Shown one piece after another: positions 1-9,017 of a DNA stretch of 15,859 bases. Made by a program: the position numbers and the translations under genes. Under the pieces are notes generated by a model that searched no databases, was not told the origin of the DNA, and worked only from the letters and a program-made list of their open reading frames with translations. Location: positions 1-15,859 of the forward strand of contig USOM01000004.1 in NCBI GenBank assembly GCA_900556345.1, given 5' to 3'. How positions within the stretch are numbered: position 1 is the first letter of the stretch; each line of letters starts with the position of its first letter. Source of the DNA: an uncultured Clostridium sp. GTDB taxonomy: Bacteria; Bacillota; Clostridia; TANB77; CAG-508.

Positions 1-5
1 TTTTT

Positions 6-3000
6 TTGGAATTAAAAGAAGTTAAATACGAAAAAGCTTCAAGAATCGACTTTTCAAAAGTAGGAGATTACATCGAAATGCCAAACCTAATCAAAGTACA
101 AAAAGACTCTTATGATTGGTTTGTAGAAGAAGGATTAGGAGAAGTATTAAAAGATATATCTCCAATAGAAGACTATTCAGGAAACTTAGTTCTAGAATTT
201 TTCGATTATTACATGGAAGACAAAACAAAATACACAGAAGAAGAAGCAAAAGAAAGAGATGCTACATATTCAACAAGATTGCACGTAAAAGTACGTTTAA
301 TCAACCGTGAAACAGGAGAAATAAAAGAACAAGAAATCTATTTAGGAGACTTCCCACTAATGACAGATAGTGGAACATTCATCATAAATGGAGCAGAGAG
401 AGTTGTAGTCAGTCAGTTAGTACGTTCACCAGGAAGTTATTACGAATCAGTATTTGACCAAAAAACAGGTAAAAGAAACTACACATCAACAGTAATGCCA
501 CTAAGAGGTGCATGGATAGAATACGAAACAGACAGTTCAGACGTATTTTATGTACGTGTAGATAGGACAAGAAAGCTACCTGTAACAGTATTATTAAGAA
601 CATTAGGATTAAGTTCAGATGACCAAATAAGAGATTTATTTGGAGAAGAACCATTAATAGAAACAACAATAGCAAAAGACACAATCAAAAACGAAGAAGA
701 TGCAATAATAGAAATCTACAAAAAATTAAGACCAGGAGAACTACCAACAGTAGAAGCTGCAAGAACATTATTTGATGGAATGTTCTTTGACAATAGAAGA
801 TATGACTTAGCAAAAGTTGGACGTTATAAATTCAACCAAAAACTAAGCTTAGCAGCACGTATAGCAGGTCATATTGCATATAACGACATAATGGACCAAG
901 AAACAGGAGAAGTATTTGTAAATGCAGGAGAAATCATTTCTGAGGAAGTAGCTGAACAAATACAAAACTCTGGAATAAATATAGTAGATTTAAAACTTAA
1001 TGACAAAAAAGTAAGAGTAATAGGAAATGGAACAGTAAATATCTACAAAGCATTACCAACAGTAGATTTATCAAAAGTACATTTCAAAGACGAAGTAAAT
1101 TATACAGTATTACAAAATATATTAGCAAATACATCAGAAGAAGATTTACCTAAAGTCTTACAAGAAAGATATGACGAATTAGTTCCAAAACACATCACAA
1201 CAGAAGACATAATAGCATCAATAAGTATGTTATTAAACATTTATCATGGACTTGGAACAGTAGATGATATCGACCACTTAGCAAACCGTAGAATTAGATG
1301 TGTTGGAGAATTATTACAAAACCAATTTAGAATAGGTTTAGCAAGACTTGAAAGAGTTGTAAGAGAAAGAATGACAATCCAAGATTTAGATGTTGTAACA
1401 CCACAAACATTAATAAACCCAAAACCAATAGTTGCAGCAATAAGAGAATTTTTTGGAAGTTCACAACTGTCACAATTTATGGATCAAACAAACCCACTAT
1501 CAGAATTAACACATAAAAGAAGAATATCAGCATTAGGACCTGGTGGATTATCAAGAGAAAGAGCAGGTTTCGAGGTAAGAGACGTTCACTATACACACTA
1601 TGGTAGATTATGTCCAGTAGAATCTCCAGAAGGACCAAACATTGGATTAATCTCAGCACTATCATCATTTGCAAGTATAAATGAATACGGATTTATCGAA
1701 ACACCATACAGAAAGATAGATCCAGAAACACATAAAGTTACAGACATAGTAGAAAATATGAGTGCAGATGTAGAAGATAAATACTACATAGCACAAGCAT
1801 CAGAGCCATTAAATGAAGATGGTACATTTGTACACGACAGAATAAGAGTAAGACATCAAAACGAAATACTAGAGGTTGAAAAAGACAAAGTTCAATATAT
1901 AGACGTATCTCCAAAACAACTAGTATCAATAGCTGCAGCAATGATACCATTCTTGGAGCACGATGATGCAAAACGTGCCTTAATGGGATCAAACATGCAA
2001 AGACAAGCTGTTCCACTTATGATTACAGATAGCCCAATGATAGGAACAGGTATAGAATATAGAGCGGCAAAAGACTCTGGAATCTTAGTATTAGCAGAAG
2101 ATGATGGAGTTGTACAAAAAGTAACATCAGACAGTATCACAATGAAATACAACAATGGAAAAACTGTTACACATAGACTACGTAAATTCAAGAGAACAAA
2201 TGGTGGAACATGTATAAACCAAAAACCAATTGTTAGAAAAGGTGAAGTAGTTAAAAAAGGTGATAGTATAGCCGATGGGCCATCAACACAAAACGGAGAA
2301 ATGGCATTAGGAAAGAATGTATTAATTGCTTTCTCAACTTGGGAAGGTTACAACTACGAGGATGCTGTTTTGTTAAGTGAAAGACTAGTAAAAGAAGATG
2401 TATTTACATCAATACATATAGAAGAATACGAATGTGAATGTCGTGATACAAAATTAGGTGCAGAAGAAATAACAAGAGACATTCCAAATATAGGTGATGA
2501 TGGATTAAAAGACCTAGATGAAAACGGAATTATCAGAATTGGTGCAGAAGTAAGACCTGGAGACATCTTAGTTGGTAAAGTTACACCAAAAGGAGAAACA
2601 GAACTTACAGCTGAAGAAAGATTACTTCGTGCAATCTTTGGAGAAAAGGCTAGAGAAGTTAGAGATACATCACTTAGAGTACCACATGGAGAAGCTGGAA
2701 CAATAGTAGATGTAAAAGTATTTACTAGAGAAAATTCAGATGAATTAGCACCAGGTGTAAAACAAGTAATAAGATGTTACATAGCAACAAAGAGAAAAAT
2801 ATCAGTTGGAGATAAAATGGCCGGACGTCACGGAAATAAAGGTGTTGTATCAAGAATACTACCAGTTGAAGATATGCCATTTATGCCAGATGGTACACCA
2901 ATAGACATATTATTAAACCCACTTGGAGTACCTTCACGTATGAACTTAGGTCAAATTCTAGAAGTTCATTTAGGAATGGTAGCAAGAAAACGTGGTTGGA

Positions 3001-3761
3001 AAATAGCAACACCAGTATTTGATGGAGCAAACCAAGAAGAAATCGAAGAATTACTTGCAGAAAGCGGTTTATCAACAGATGGAAAATCAATTCTATATGA
3101 TGGAAGAACAGGAGAACCATTTGATAAACCAGTAACAGTAGGTGTTCAATATATGCTTAAACTACACCACTTAGTAGATGACAAAATCCATGCAAGATCA
3201 ACAGGACCATACTCATTAGTAACACAACAACCTCTAGGAGGAAAAGCACAATTTGGTGGTCAACGTTTCGGAGAAATGGAAGTTTGGGCACTAGAAGCGT
3301 ATGGTGCTGCATACACATTACAAGAAATGTTAACAGTAAAATCAGATGATGTTGTTGGACGTGTTAAAACTTATGAGGCAATAGTTAAAGGTGAAAACAT
3401 CCCAGAACCAGGAATTCCAGAAGGATTCAAAGTTCTTATAAAAGAATTACAAGCTCTAGGATTAGATGTTAGACTTTATGATAATGATAAAGAATTAGAA
3501 TTAAAAGAAAACATCGAGGACGCAATAGACTTTAACCTAGATGAACACAAAAAAATGGTAAGCGGAGAAAAATCAGACGTAGTTGTAGATAACGAGTTAT
3601 CTGAAAACTATGTAGATGACGAAGAAGATGAAACAATGCAAGATGATGACTATGAAGAAAATGACGAATTATTTGAAAACATAGATGATAGCGAAGATGA
3701 AGATTTCATATTAAGTGATGAAGACTTAATAGATGATGACGGATTTGACGACGTAGAATAA
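6..3761 (+). CDS. rpoB: RNA polymerase beta subunit (5' end at window edge)
   Basis: This gene encodes the beta subunit of bacterial RNA polymerase, which forms half of the active-site cleft and the rifampicin pocket. The rifampicin region is seen at residues 483-511 (numbered from the TTG at base 6), beginning FGSSQLSQFMDQ. The residues equivalent to E. coli D516, H526 and S531 (here D493, H503, S508) are unchanged. The catalytic-region signature GDKMAGRHGNKG lies near residue 935. The usual C-terminal domain (GGKAQFGGQRFGEMEVWALEAYGA) is complete and is followed by an acidic tail of about 53 residues. The start is uncertain: only five bases precede the TTG, no ribosome binding site is visible, and the frame is open to the window edge. 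The true start may therefore lie upstream, although the residues before MPNLIKVQKDSYDWF fit a near-complete N-terminus. The gene is followed directly by rpoC, as is standard. Confidence 0.98.
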   Translation: MELKEVKYEKASRIDFSKVGDYIEMPNLIKVQKDSYDWFVEEGLGEVLKDISPIEDYSGNLVLEFFDYYMEDKTKYTEEEAKERDATYSTRLHVKVRLINRETGEIKEQEIYLGDFPLMTDSGTFIINGAERVVVSQLVRSPGSYYESVFDQKTGKRNYTSTVMPLRGAWIEYETDSSDVFYVRVDRTRKLPVTVLLRTLGLSSDDQIRDLFGEEPLIETTIAKDTIKNEEDAIIEIYKKLRPGELPTVEAARTLFDGMFFDNRRYDLAKVGRYKFNQKLSLAARIAGHIAYNDIMDQETGEVFVNAGEIISEEVAEQIQNSGINIVDLKLNDKKVRVIGNGTVNIYKALPTVDLSKVHFKDEVNYTVLQNILANTSEEDLPKVLQERYDELVPKHITTEDIIASISMLLNIYHGLGTVDDIDHLANRRIRCVGELLQNQFRIGLARLERVVRERMTIQDLDVVTPQTLINPKPIVAAIREFFGSSQLSQFMDQTNPLSELTHKRRISALGPGGLSRERAGFEVRDVHYTHYGRLCPVESPEGPNIGLISALSSFASINEYGFIETPYRKIDPETHKVTDIVENMSADVEDKYYIAQASEPLNEDGTFVHDRIRVRHQNEILEVEKDKVQYIDVSPKQLVSIAAAMIPFLEHDDAKRALMGSNMQRQAVPLMITDSPMIGTGIEYRAAKDSGILVLAEDDGVVQKVTSDSITMKYNNGKTVTHRLRKFKRTNGGTCINQKPIVRKGEVVKKGDSIADGPSTQNGEMALGKNVLIAFSTWEGYNYEDAVLLSERLVKEDVFTSIHIEEYECECRDTKLGAEEITRDIPNIGDDGLKDLDENGIIRIGAEVRPGDILVGKVTPKGETELTAEERLLRAIFGEKAREVRDTSLRVPHGEAGTIVDVKVFTRENSDELAPGVKQVIRCYIATKRKISVGDKMAGRHGNKGVVSRILPVEDMPFMPDGTPIDILLNPLGVPSRMNLGQILEVHLGMVARKRGWKIATPVFDGANQEEIEELLAESGLSTDGKSILYDGRTGEPFDKPVTVGVQYMLKLHHLVDDKIHARSTGPYSLVTQQPLGGKAQFGGQRFGEMEVWALEAYGAAYTLQEMLTVKSDDVVGRVKTYEAIVKGENIPEPGIPEGFKVLIKELQALGLDVRLYDNDKELELKENIEDAIDFNLDEHKKMVSGEKSDVVVDNELSENYVDDEEDETMQDDDYEENDELFENIDDSEDEDFILSDEDLIDDDGFDDVE

Positions 3762-3920
3762 AATAAAAATATAATTGCATATTTGCTTTAAAAAGCCCCA
3801 AAATTTAATCAAGAGGGAATTGTTCGAGCGGTGTTAAAAATTTTGGGGATAAAAGCAAAACCTAAAACTTAGGTGAGAATTGAAAAAAATTCTCAAGAGA
3901 AAGGGGCAAATAAATAATAA
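3762..3920 (+). ncRNA. structured rpoB-rpoC intergenic RNA, three predicted hairpins
   Basis: This 159-base spacer folds on paper into three consecutive hairpins. The first is composite: an outer 8-bp stem (TTTGCTTT 3782-3789 with 3852-3859) encloses a perfect 11-bp stem (CCCCAAAATTT 3796-3806 with 3838-3848). That stem closes a loop of about 25 to 31 bases (3809-3833 if two more A-T pairs form across a bulge) containing GAGGGAATTGTTCGAGCGG. The second is CCTAA/TTAGG around a 3-base loop (3861-3873). The third is GAGAATT/AATTCTC around GAAAAA (3875-3894). No run of T follows the GC-containing stem, so it does not look like an intrinsic terminator. It could be an RNase processing site or a translational control element ahead of rpoC, whose ribosome binding site begins right after the third hairpin. 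The function is inference and I do not recognise a named RNA family. Confidence 0.5.
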
Positions 3921-6900
3921 ATGGAAGAATTAGAAACATTTAACAAGTTAAAAATAGGTATTGCATCAGATGAAAAGATAAGAGAATGGTCAAAAGGTGA
4001 GGTAAAGAAGCCAGAGACTATTAATTACAGAACACTAAAACCAGAAAGAGATGGTTTATTCTGTGAAAGAATATTTGGACCTACAAAAGACTGGGAATGT
4101 CACTGTGGTAAATATAAAAGAGTAAGATATAAAGGTGTTGTTTGTGACAGATGTGGTGTTGAAGTTACAAAATCAAAAGTAAGACGTGAAAGAATGGGAC
4201 ACATCGAACTTGCAGCTCCAGTTGCACATATTTGGTATTTCAAGGGAATACCAAGCAGAATAGCTTTAGTATTAGATATTTCACCAAGAAATCTAGAAAG
4301 AGTAGTATATTTTGCATTATACATAGTTACAGATAAAGGAACATCTGGACTAGAAAAATGTCAATGCTTAACAGAAAAAGAATATCGTGAAGCAGTTGAA
4401 AAATACGGAAAAGGTTCATTTAAAGCAGGAATGGGAGCAGAGGCTCTTAAAACTCTTCTTGAGGAAGTTGACTTAGATAAATTATCAAAATCTTTAAGAA
4501 AAGAATTAGAAAATGCAAGTGAACAAAAAAGAGCAAAAATAGTAAAAAGACTAGATACAGTAGAATCATTTAGAATTTCAGGAAATAGACCTGAATGGAT
4601 GATAATGAATGTTGTACCAGTAATCCCACCAGATTTAAGACCAATGGTACAATTAGATGGTGGAAGATTTGCAACATCAGACTTAAATGATTTATATAGA
4701 CGTGTTATAAATAGAAATAACAGATTAAAAAGACTTCTAGAATTAGAAGCACCAGAAATCATTGTAAGAAATGAAAAAAGAATGCTACAAGAATCAGTTG
4801 ATGCATTAATAGATAACTCAAGACGTGGAAGACCTGTAACAGGTGCTGGAGGAAGAGCCTTAAAATCATTATCAGACTTACTAAAAGGAAAACAAGGACG
4901 TTTCCGTCAAAACCTACTTGGAAAACGTGTTGACTATTCAGGACGTTCAGTTATCGTTGTTGGACCAGAACTTAAAATATATCAATGTGGTGTTCCAAAA
5001 GAAATGGCAGTAGAATTATTTAAACCATTTGTAATGAAAGAATTAGTTGCAAGAGGAATAGCACACAATATCAAAAATGCAAAACGTATGGTAGAAAGAT
5101 TAAAACCAGAAGTATGGGGAATATTAGAGGACGTTATAAAAGACCACCCTGTAATGTTAAACCGTGCTCCAACACTACATAGACTTGGTATTCAAGCATT
5201 TGAGCCAGTACTAGTTGAAGGAAGAGCCATAAAACTTCACCCATTAGTATGTACAGCATTCAATGCCGACTTCGATGGTGACCAAATGGCTATTCACTTA
5301 CCACTATCACCAGAAGCACAAGCAGAAGCAAGATACTTAATGTTATCTACAAACAACTTACTAAAACCACAAGATGGAAAAACAGTTACAGTACCTACAA
5401 TAGATATGGTATTTGGTGGATACTATCTAACAATGGAAGTTCCAGGTGAACTTGGAGAAGGAAAATACTTCAAAGACCCAGAAGAAGCAATAATGGCTTA
5501 TGAAAATCACGCAGTTGGAATGCACGCAAAAATTTGGGTAAGAAGAACATTAGAAATTAATGGAGAAAAGAAATCTAAAAAAGTTGAAACAACAGTAGGA
5601 AGAATCCTATATAATGACGGAATTCCACAAGATTTAGGATATGTAGATAGAACTAGCGAAGATGGAATTTTTGAATATGAAATCAACTTCCCAGTTAACA
5701 AGAAAAAATTAGGAGATTTAATTAATAGATGTATCAAAATACATGGATTATCAGAATCTGCTGAAGTACTTGATAATGTAAAAGAAAAAGGTTTCAAATA
5801 TTCTACAAAATCAGGACTTACATATTCTATGGACGACGTAAAAGTTCCAAAAGAGAAAAAAGAAATCTTAGCAAATGCAGAAAAAGAAATAGAAAAAGTA
5901 AGAAAACAATATAGAAGAGGTTTAATTACTGAAGAAGAACGTTACAAAGCAGTAGTTAATATCTGGAATAGTGCAACATTAGATGTTGGTAAAGCACTAG
6001 AAGAAAATCTAGAACCACTAAACCCAATCAACTTAATGGTTGAATCAGGTGCCCGTGGTAACATCAACCAATTAAGACAATCAGCAGGTATGAGAGGACT
6101 TATGGCAGGAACAACAGGTAAAGTTATCGAAATACCAATCAAATCAAGCTTCGCAGAAGGTCTAGATGCCCTAGAATACTTTATATCATCTCACCAAGCA
6201 CGTAAAGGTCTAGCAGATACTGCTCTAAGAACAGCAGACTCTGGATACTTAACAAGAAGACTTGTAGACGTAGCACAAGAAATAATAGTAAGAGAACCAG
6301 ACTGTGGATCAAATGAAGGACTAATAGTATATGACGTAAAAGATGGAAACCAATTAATCGAACCAATTCAAGAAAGATTATTAGGAAGATATCCAGTAAG
6401 AGACATTGTAAATCCAGAAACAAACGAAGTAATTGTTGATACAAACACAATGATTACAGACGAATTAGCAGACAAAATCGTTGATGCAGGAATTACAAAA
6501 GTAGAAGTACGTTCTGTACTTGGATGTCATTCAAAACACGGTGTATGTCAAAAATGTTATGGTATGAGTTTGGCAAGACACAACAAAGTTGAAATAGGAG
6601 AAACAATAGGAATAGTTGCAGCTCAATCAATAGGTGAGCCTGGTACACAGCTTACAATGAACACAAAACACGCCGGAGGCGCAATTGGTTCAGATATCAC
6701 ACAAGGTCTTCCAAGAGTTGAGGAGCTATTTGAAGCTCGTAAACCAAAAGGATTAGCTGTAATGACAGAAATAGCAGGAAAAGTAAAAGTAAAAGAATCA
6801 AAGAAGAAGAAAGAAGTTATTGTAACAAATGATACTGAGTCAAAAACATACACAGTACCATTTGGACCAAAAATGAAAGTCAAAGATGGAGATATGGTAG

Positions 6901-7460
6901 AACCAGGAGATCCATTAGTAGAAGGTTCTTTAAACCCAGCAGACATCCTAGCTATAAAAGGACCAGAAGGAGTATTTGAATACCTAACAACAGAAGTACA
7001 AAAAGTTTATAGAAACCAAGGTGTTGATATAAACGACAAACATATCGAAGTTATAGCAAGACAAATGCTTAAGAAAGTAAGAGTTGAGGACAATGGAGAT
7101 ACTGATATGTTCCCAGGAACATTAGTAGATATGTATGAATTTGCAGACAAAAACAGAGAAGCAGTAGACAAAGGCGTAAGACCAGCTACTGGAAAACGTG
7201 TTCTACTAGGTATCACAAAAGCTTCGCTTGCAACAGACAGCTTCTTATCAGCAGCTTCATTCCAAGAAACTACAAGAGTTTTAACAGAAGCAGCTATCAA
7301 AGGTAAAGAAGATGACCTAGTTGGACTTAAAGAAAACGTAATTATAGGTAAATTAATTCCAGCTGGAACTGGTATGAAAAAATACCAAGATTTACATATA
7401 AGCACAGAAAAGAAAGAAGAGCCAAAACAAGAAGAAAATGTTGAGGCAGTTGAAGAATAA
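3921..7460 (+). CDS. rpoC: RNA polymerase beta' subunit
   Basis: This encodes the beta' subunit, which carries the catalytic magnesium and the clamp of RNA polymerase. The N-terminal zinc site is C60, C62, C75 and C78. The active-site loop NADFDGD is at residues 448-454. The second zinc site is C795, C869, C876 and C879, followed by the trigger-region sequence VAAQSIGEPGTQLTMNTKH. The length of 1179 residues is normal for Firmicutes. The C-terminus ends in a short charged tail rich in Lys and Glu. The ATG at 3921 is preceded by AAGGGGC at 3901-3907, a slightly long spacing of 13 bases. The gene is co-oriented with rpoB and is probably transcribed with it through the structured spacer. A terminator-like hairpin follows it at 7481-7522. 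Nothing in the protein is truncated or odd. Confidence 0.99.
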   Translation: MEELETFNKLKIGIASDEKIREWSKGEVKKPETINYRTLKPERDGLFCERIFGPTKDWECHCGKYKRVRYKGVVCDRCGVEVTKSKVRRERMGHIELAAPVAHIWYFKGIPSRIALVLDISPRNLERVVYFALYIVTDKGTSGLEKCQCLTEKEYREAVEKYGKGSFKAGMGAEALKTLLEEVDLDKLSKSLRKELENASEQKRAKIVKRLDTVESFRISGNRPEWMIMNVVPVIPPDLRPMVQLDGGRFATSDLNDLYRRVINRNNRLKRLLELEAPEIIVRNEKRMLQESVDALIDNSRRGRPVTGAGGRALKSLSDLLKGKQGRFRQNLLGKRVDYSGRSVIVVGPELKIYQCGVPKEMAVELFKPFVMKELVARGIAHNIKNAKRMVERLKPEVWGILEDVIKDHPVMLNRAPTLHRLGIQAFEPVLVEGRAIKLHPLVCTAFNADFDGDQMAIHLPLSPEAQAEARYLMLSTNNLLKPQDGKTVTVPTIDMVFGGYYLTMEVPGELGEGKYFKDPEEAIMAYENHAVGMHAKIWVRRTLEINGEKKSKKVETTVGRILYNDGIPQDLGYVDRTSEDGIFEYEINFPVNKKKLGDLINRCIKIHGLSESAEVLDNVKEKGFKYSTKSGLTYSMDDVKVPKEKKEILANAEKEIEKVRKQYRRGLITEEERYKAVVNIWNSATLDVGKALEENLEPLNPINLMVESGARGNINQLRQSAGMRGLMAGTTGKVIEIPIKSSFAEGLDALEYFISSHQARKGLADTALRTADSGYLTRRLVDVAQEIIVREPDCGSNEGLIVYDVKDGNQLIEPIQERLLGRYPVRDIVNPETNEVIVDTNTMITDELADKIVDAGITKVEVRSVLGCHSKHGVCQKCYGMSLARHNKVEIGETIGIVAAQSIGEPGTQLTMNTKHAGGAIGSDITQGLPRVEELFEARKPKGLAVMTEIAGKVKVKESKKKKEVIVTNDTESKTYTVPFGPKMKVKDGDMVEPGDPLVEGSLNPADILAIKGPEGVFEYLTTEVQKVYRNQGVDINDKHIEVIARQMLKKVRVEDNGDTDMFPGTLVDMYEFADKNREAVDKGVRPATGKRVLLGITKASLATDSFLSAASFQETTRVLTEAAIKGKEDDLVGLKENVIIGKLIPAGTGMKKYQDLHISTEKKEEPKQEENVEAVEE

Positions 7461-7480
7461 AAATAGGGGGCAAAAAGGGC

Positions 7481-7522
7481 AATGGGACCCATTGGGGTCG
7501 GTTCTTTTTGGTCCCGTTTTTT
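7481..7522 (+). terminator. probable rho-independent terminator after rpoC
   Basis: The stem AATGGGACC (7481-7489) pairs with GGTCCCGTTT (7510-7518), with a T-G wobble near its base, and a T-run follows (7517-7522). The 20-base loop contains a variant of the REP core, GTCGGTTCTTTTTG (7497-7510). The rpoC terminator therefore appears to be built from, or overwritten by, a REP-like unit. Termination is inferred from shape only. Confidence 0.6.
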
Positions 7523-7530
7523 AAATTATT

Positions 7531-7605
7531 GGCAAAATGGCACAAATGGACCGGTTCTTTTTGGGTCAGGCACAAAAAGAACCGGTCCATTTGTGCCATT
7601 TTGCC
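7531..7605. repeat. 75-base REP-type palindrome with 33-bp perfect arms
   Basis: Left arm 7531-7563 and right arm 7573-7605 are exact reverse complements over 33 bases, separated by the 9-base loop GGTCAGGCA. Each arm contains one exact copy of the core ACCGGTTCTTTTTG (7550-7563 forward, 7573-7586 reverse). It lies between the rpoC terminator and the ribosome binding site of the PLP-enzyme gene, so it would form a very stable hairpin in that gene's leader. The same core recurs beside the RAYT gene. Confidence 0.9.
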
Positions 7606-7627
7606 AAAAAGAGAGGAAGAAAAAAAT

Positions 7628-8879
7628 ATGTACGAAAATTTTGGAATAAGCAAACAGATAGAAGAATTATCGAAAGAAGTAGAAAAGGAAATCAAGCCAC
7701 AATTTGAAAAAATAGAGCAAATATGTCAATCAAACAGTCTAAAAGTGCTACAAGCAATGCAGAATAACCATCTATCAGGAATGCACTTAAATACATCAAC
7801 AGGATATGGAATAGATGAAGCGGGAAGAGATAAGATAGAAGAAATATATGCTCAAATTTTCAAAGCAGAAGATAGTTTAGTAAGAAGTCAATTAATATCA
7901 GGTTCACATGCATTAGCAATAACTTTACAAGGACTACTAAGACCAAATGACACAATGATATCTATTACAGGATTACCTTATGATACATTACAAACAGTAA
8001 TAGGAATAGGGGAAAATCCAGGACCAAGCTCACTAAAAGCATTTGGAATAAAATATGAACAAATTGACTTAAAAGACAAAGAATATTTTGACACAGAAAA
8101 AATAGTAGAAAGACTAGCTAAAAAAGATGTAAAACTAGTAGAAATCCAAAGGTCTATAGGATATTCAACAAGAAAAAGTATTAGCATAGAAAAAGTAGAA
8201 GAAATAATTAAAGAAATAAGAAAGGTAAACCAAGAAGTTATAATAATGGTAGATAACTGCTACTGTGAATTTGTAACAGAAAAAGAACCAATAGAAGTTG
8301 GAGCAGACATAGCAGTTGGCTCATTAATAAAAAATCTAGGTGCAGGAATAGCAACAAGCGGAGCTTATGTAGTAGGTAAAAAAGATTTAATAGCCCTTGT
8401 TGCAGATAGACTAACAGGACTTGGAAAAGAAATAGGACCATCAATGGGTCAAAACACAAATTACCTAAAAGGTTTATTTTTCGCACCATCAGTTGTTGCA
8501 AGTTCATTAAAAACAATGGTATTTGCAAGTAGAATGTTAGAAAAGTTGCGGATATAATACAAGTCCAAAATATAATGAACCAAGAGTTGATATTGTTCAA
8601 AATATAATATTTAATGACAAAGAAAAATTAATAAAATTTTGCCAAGGAATTCAATCAGGTTCACCAATAGATAGTTATGTAACTCCTGTTCCAAGTCCAA
8701 TGGCTGGATATGAGGACGAAGTTATAATGGCTGCAGGAACTTTTGTTGATGGTGCCACAATTGAACTTAGTTGTGATGCGCCAATAAGAGAGCCTTATAT
8801 TGCTTATATGCAAGGTGGTTTGACATATGAATATGGTAAGCTTGGGGTTATGAAGGCAATTGAGTTTATGAGAAAATAA
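7628..8879 (+). pseudogene. PLP-dependent methionine gamma-lyase / aluminium-resistance family protein, frameshifted
   Basis: The first part (7628-8557, 309 residues) is a fold-type I PLP enzyme of the Met_gamma_lyase family, called aluminium resistance protein in older annotations. D209 in MVDNCYCEFV and the Schiff-base lysine K235 in GSLIKNLGAG are visible. The frame then stops at TAA 8555-8557. Removing one base near 8549 turns TTG CGG ATA TAA into TTG GGA TAT AAT, and the frame continues from GYNTSPKYNEPRVDIVQ to EYGKLGVMKAIEFMRK at 8879. This gives about 416 residues, the family's usual length. The lost portion is the C-terminal domain, so the short product is probably inactive. It is either a recent pseudogene or a sequencing error. 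The ATG at 7628 follows AGAGGAAG at 7612-7619. A frame open from 7508 runs through the palindrome and is not a real extension. The exact substrate is unknown. Confidence 0.85.
8549..8549 (+). other. frameshift position in the PLP-enzyme gene
   Basis: One extra base in TTGCGGATAT (8546-8555) separates the two conserved halves. Deleting the C restores Leu-Gly-Tyr and an open frame for 110 more codons. No slippery heptamer or downstream stimulatory structure is evident, so programmed frameshifting is not favoured. The position is approximate to two or three bases. Confidence 0.8.
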
Positions 8880-8887
8880 TTGTTCTT

Positions 8888-8947
8888 TTGGCACAAATGG
8901 ACCGGTTCTTTTTGTGCCAATTGACCCATTGGGACCGGTTCTTTTTG
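8888..8947. repeat. left REP pair flanking the RAYT gene
   Basis: Two forward copies of ACCGGTTCTTTTTG lie at 8901-8914 and 8934-8947, with starts 33 bases apart. The first copy is enclosed by a perfect 10-base inverted repeat (TTGGCACAAA 8888-8897 and TTTGTGCCAA 8911-8920), so it can form a hairpin. The pair starts nine bases after the stop codon of the PLP-enzyme gene and ends about 58 bases before the RAYT ribosome binding site. Confidence 0.85.
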
Positions 8948-9017
8948 TGATAAGACAATAAATAAAGTTTATAGGTAAATCTTTAAAATCTAAATAAATA
9001 ATAAAAAGGAGAAATTT

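Noticed and set aside
1452..1536. Rifampicin-resistance substitutions in RpoB
   Set aside because: Residues at the common resistance positions (E. coli D516, H526, S531 equivalents) are wild type.
7508..7627. Forty-residue N-terminal extension of the PLP-enzyme frame
   Set aside because: It is a translation of the REP palindrome. The ATG at 7628 has a ribosome binding site and gives the normal family N-terminus.
8540..8560. Programmed +1 frameshift making a full-length PLP enzyme
   Set aside because: There is no recognisable shift-prone codon pair with a stimulatory element, and family members are not known to use frameshifting.
8888..8920. Hairpin after the PLP-enzyme gene as an intrinsic terminator
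   Set aside because: No T-run follows the right arm, and its content is explained by the REP family.
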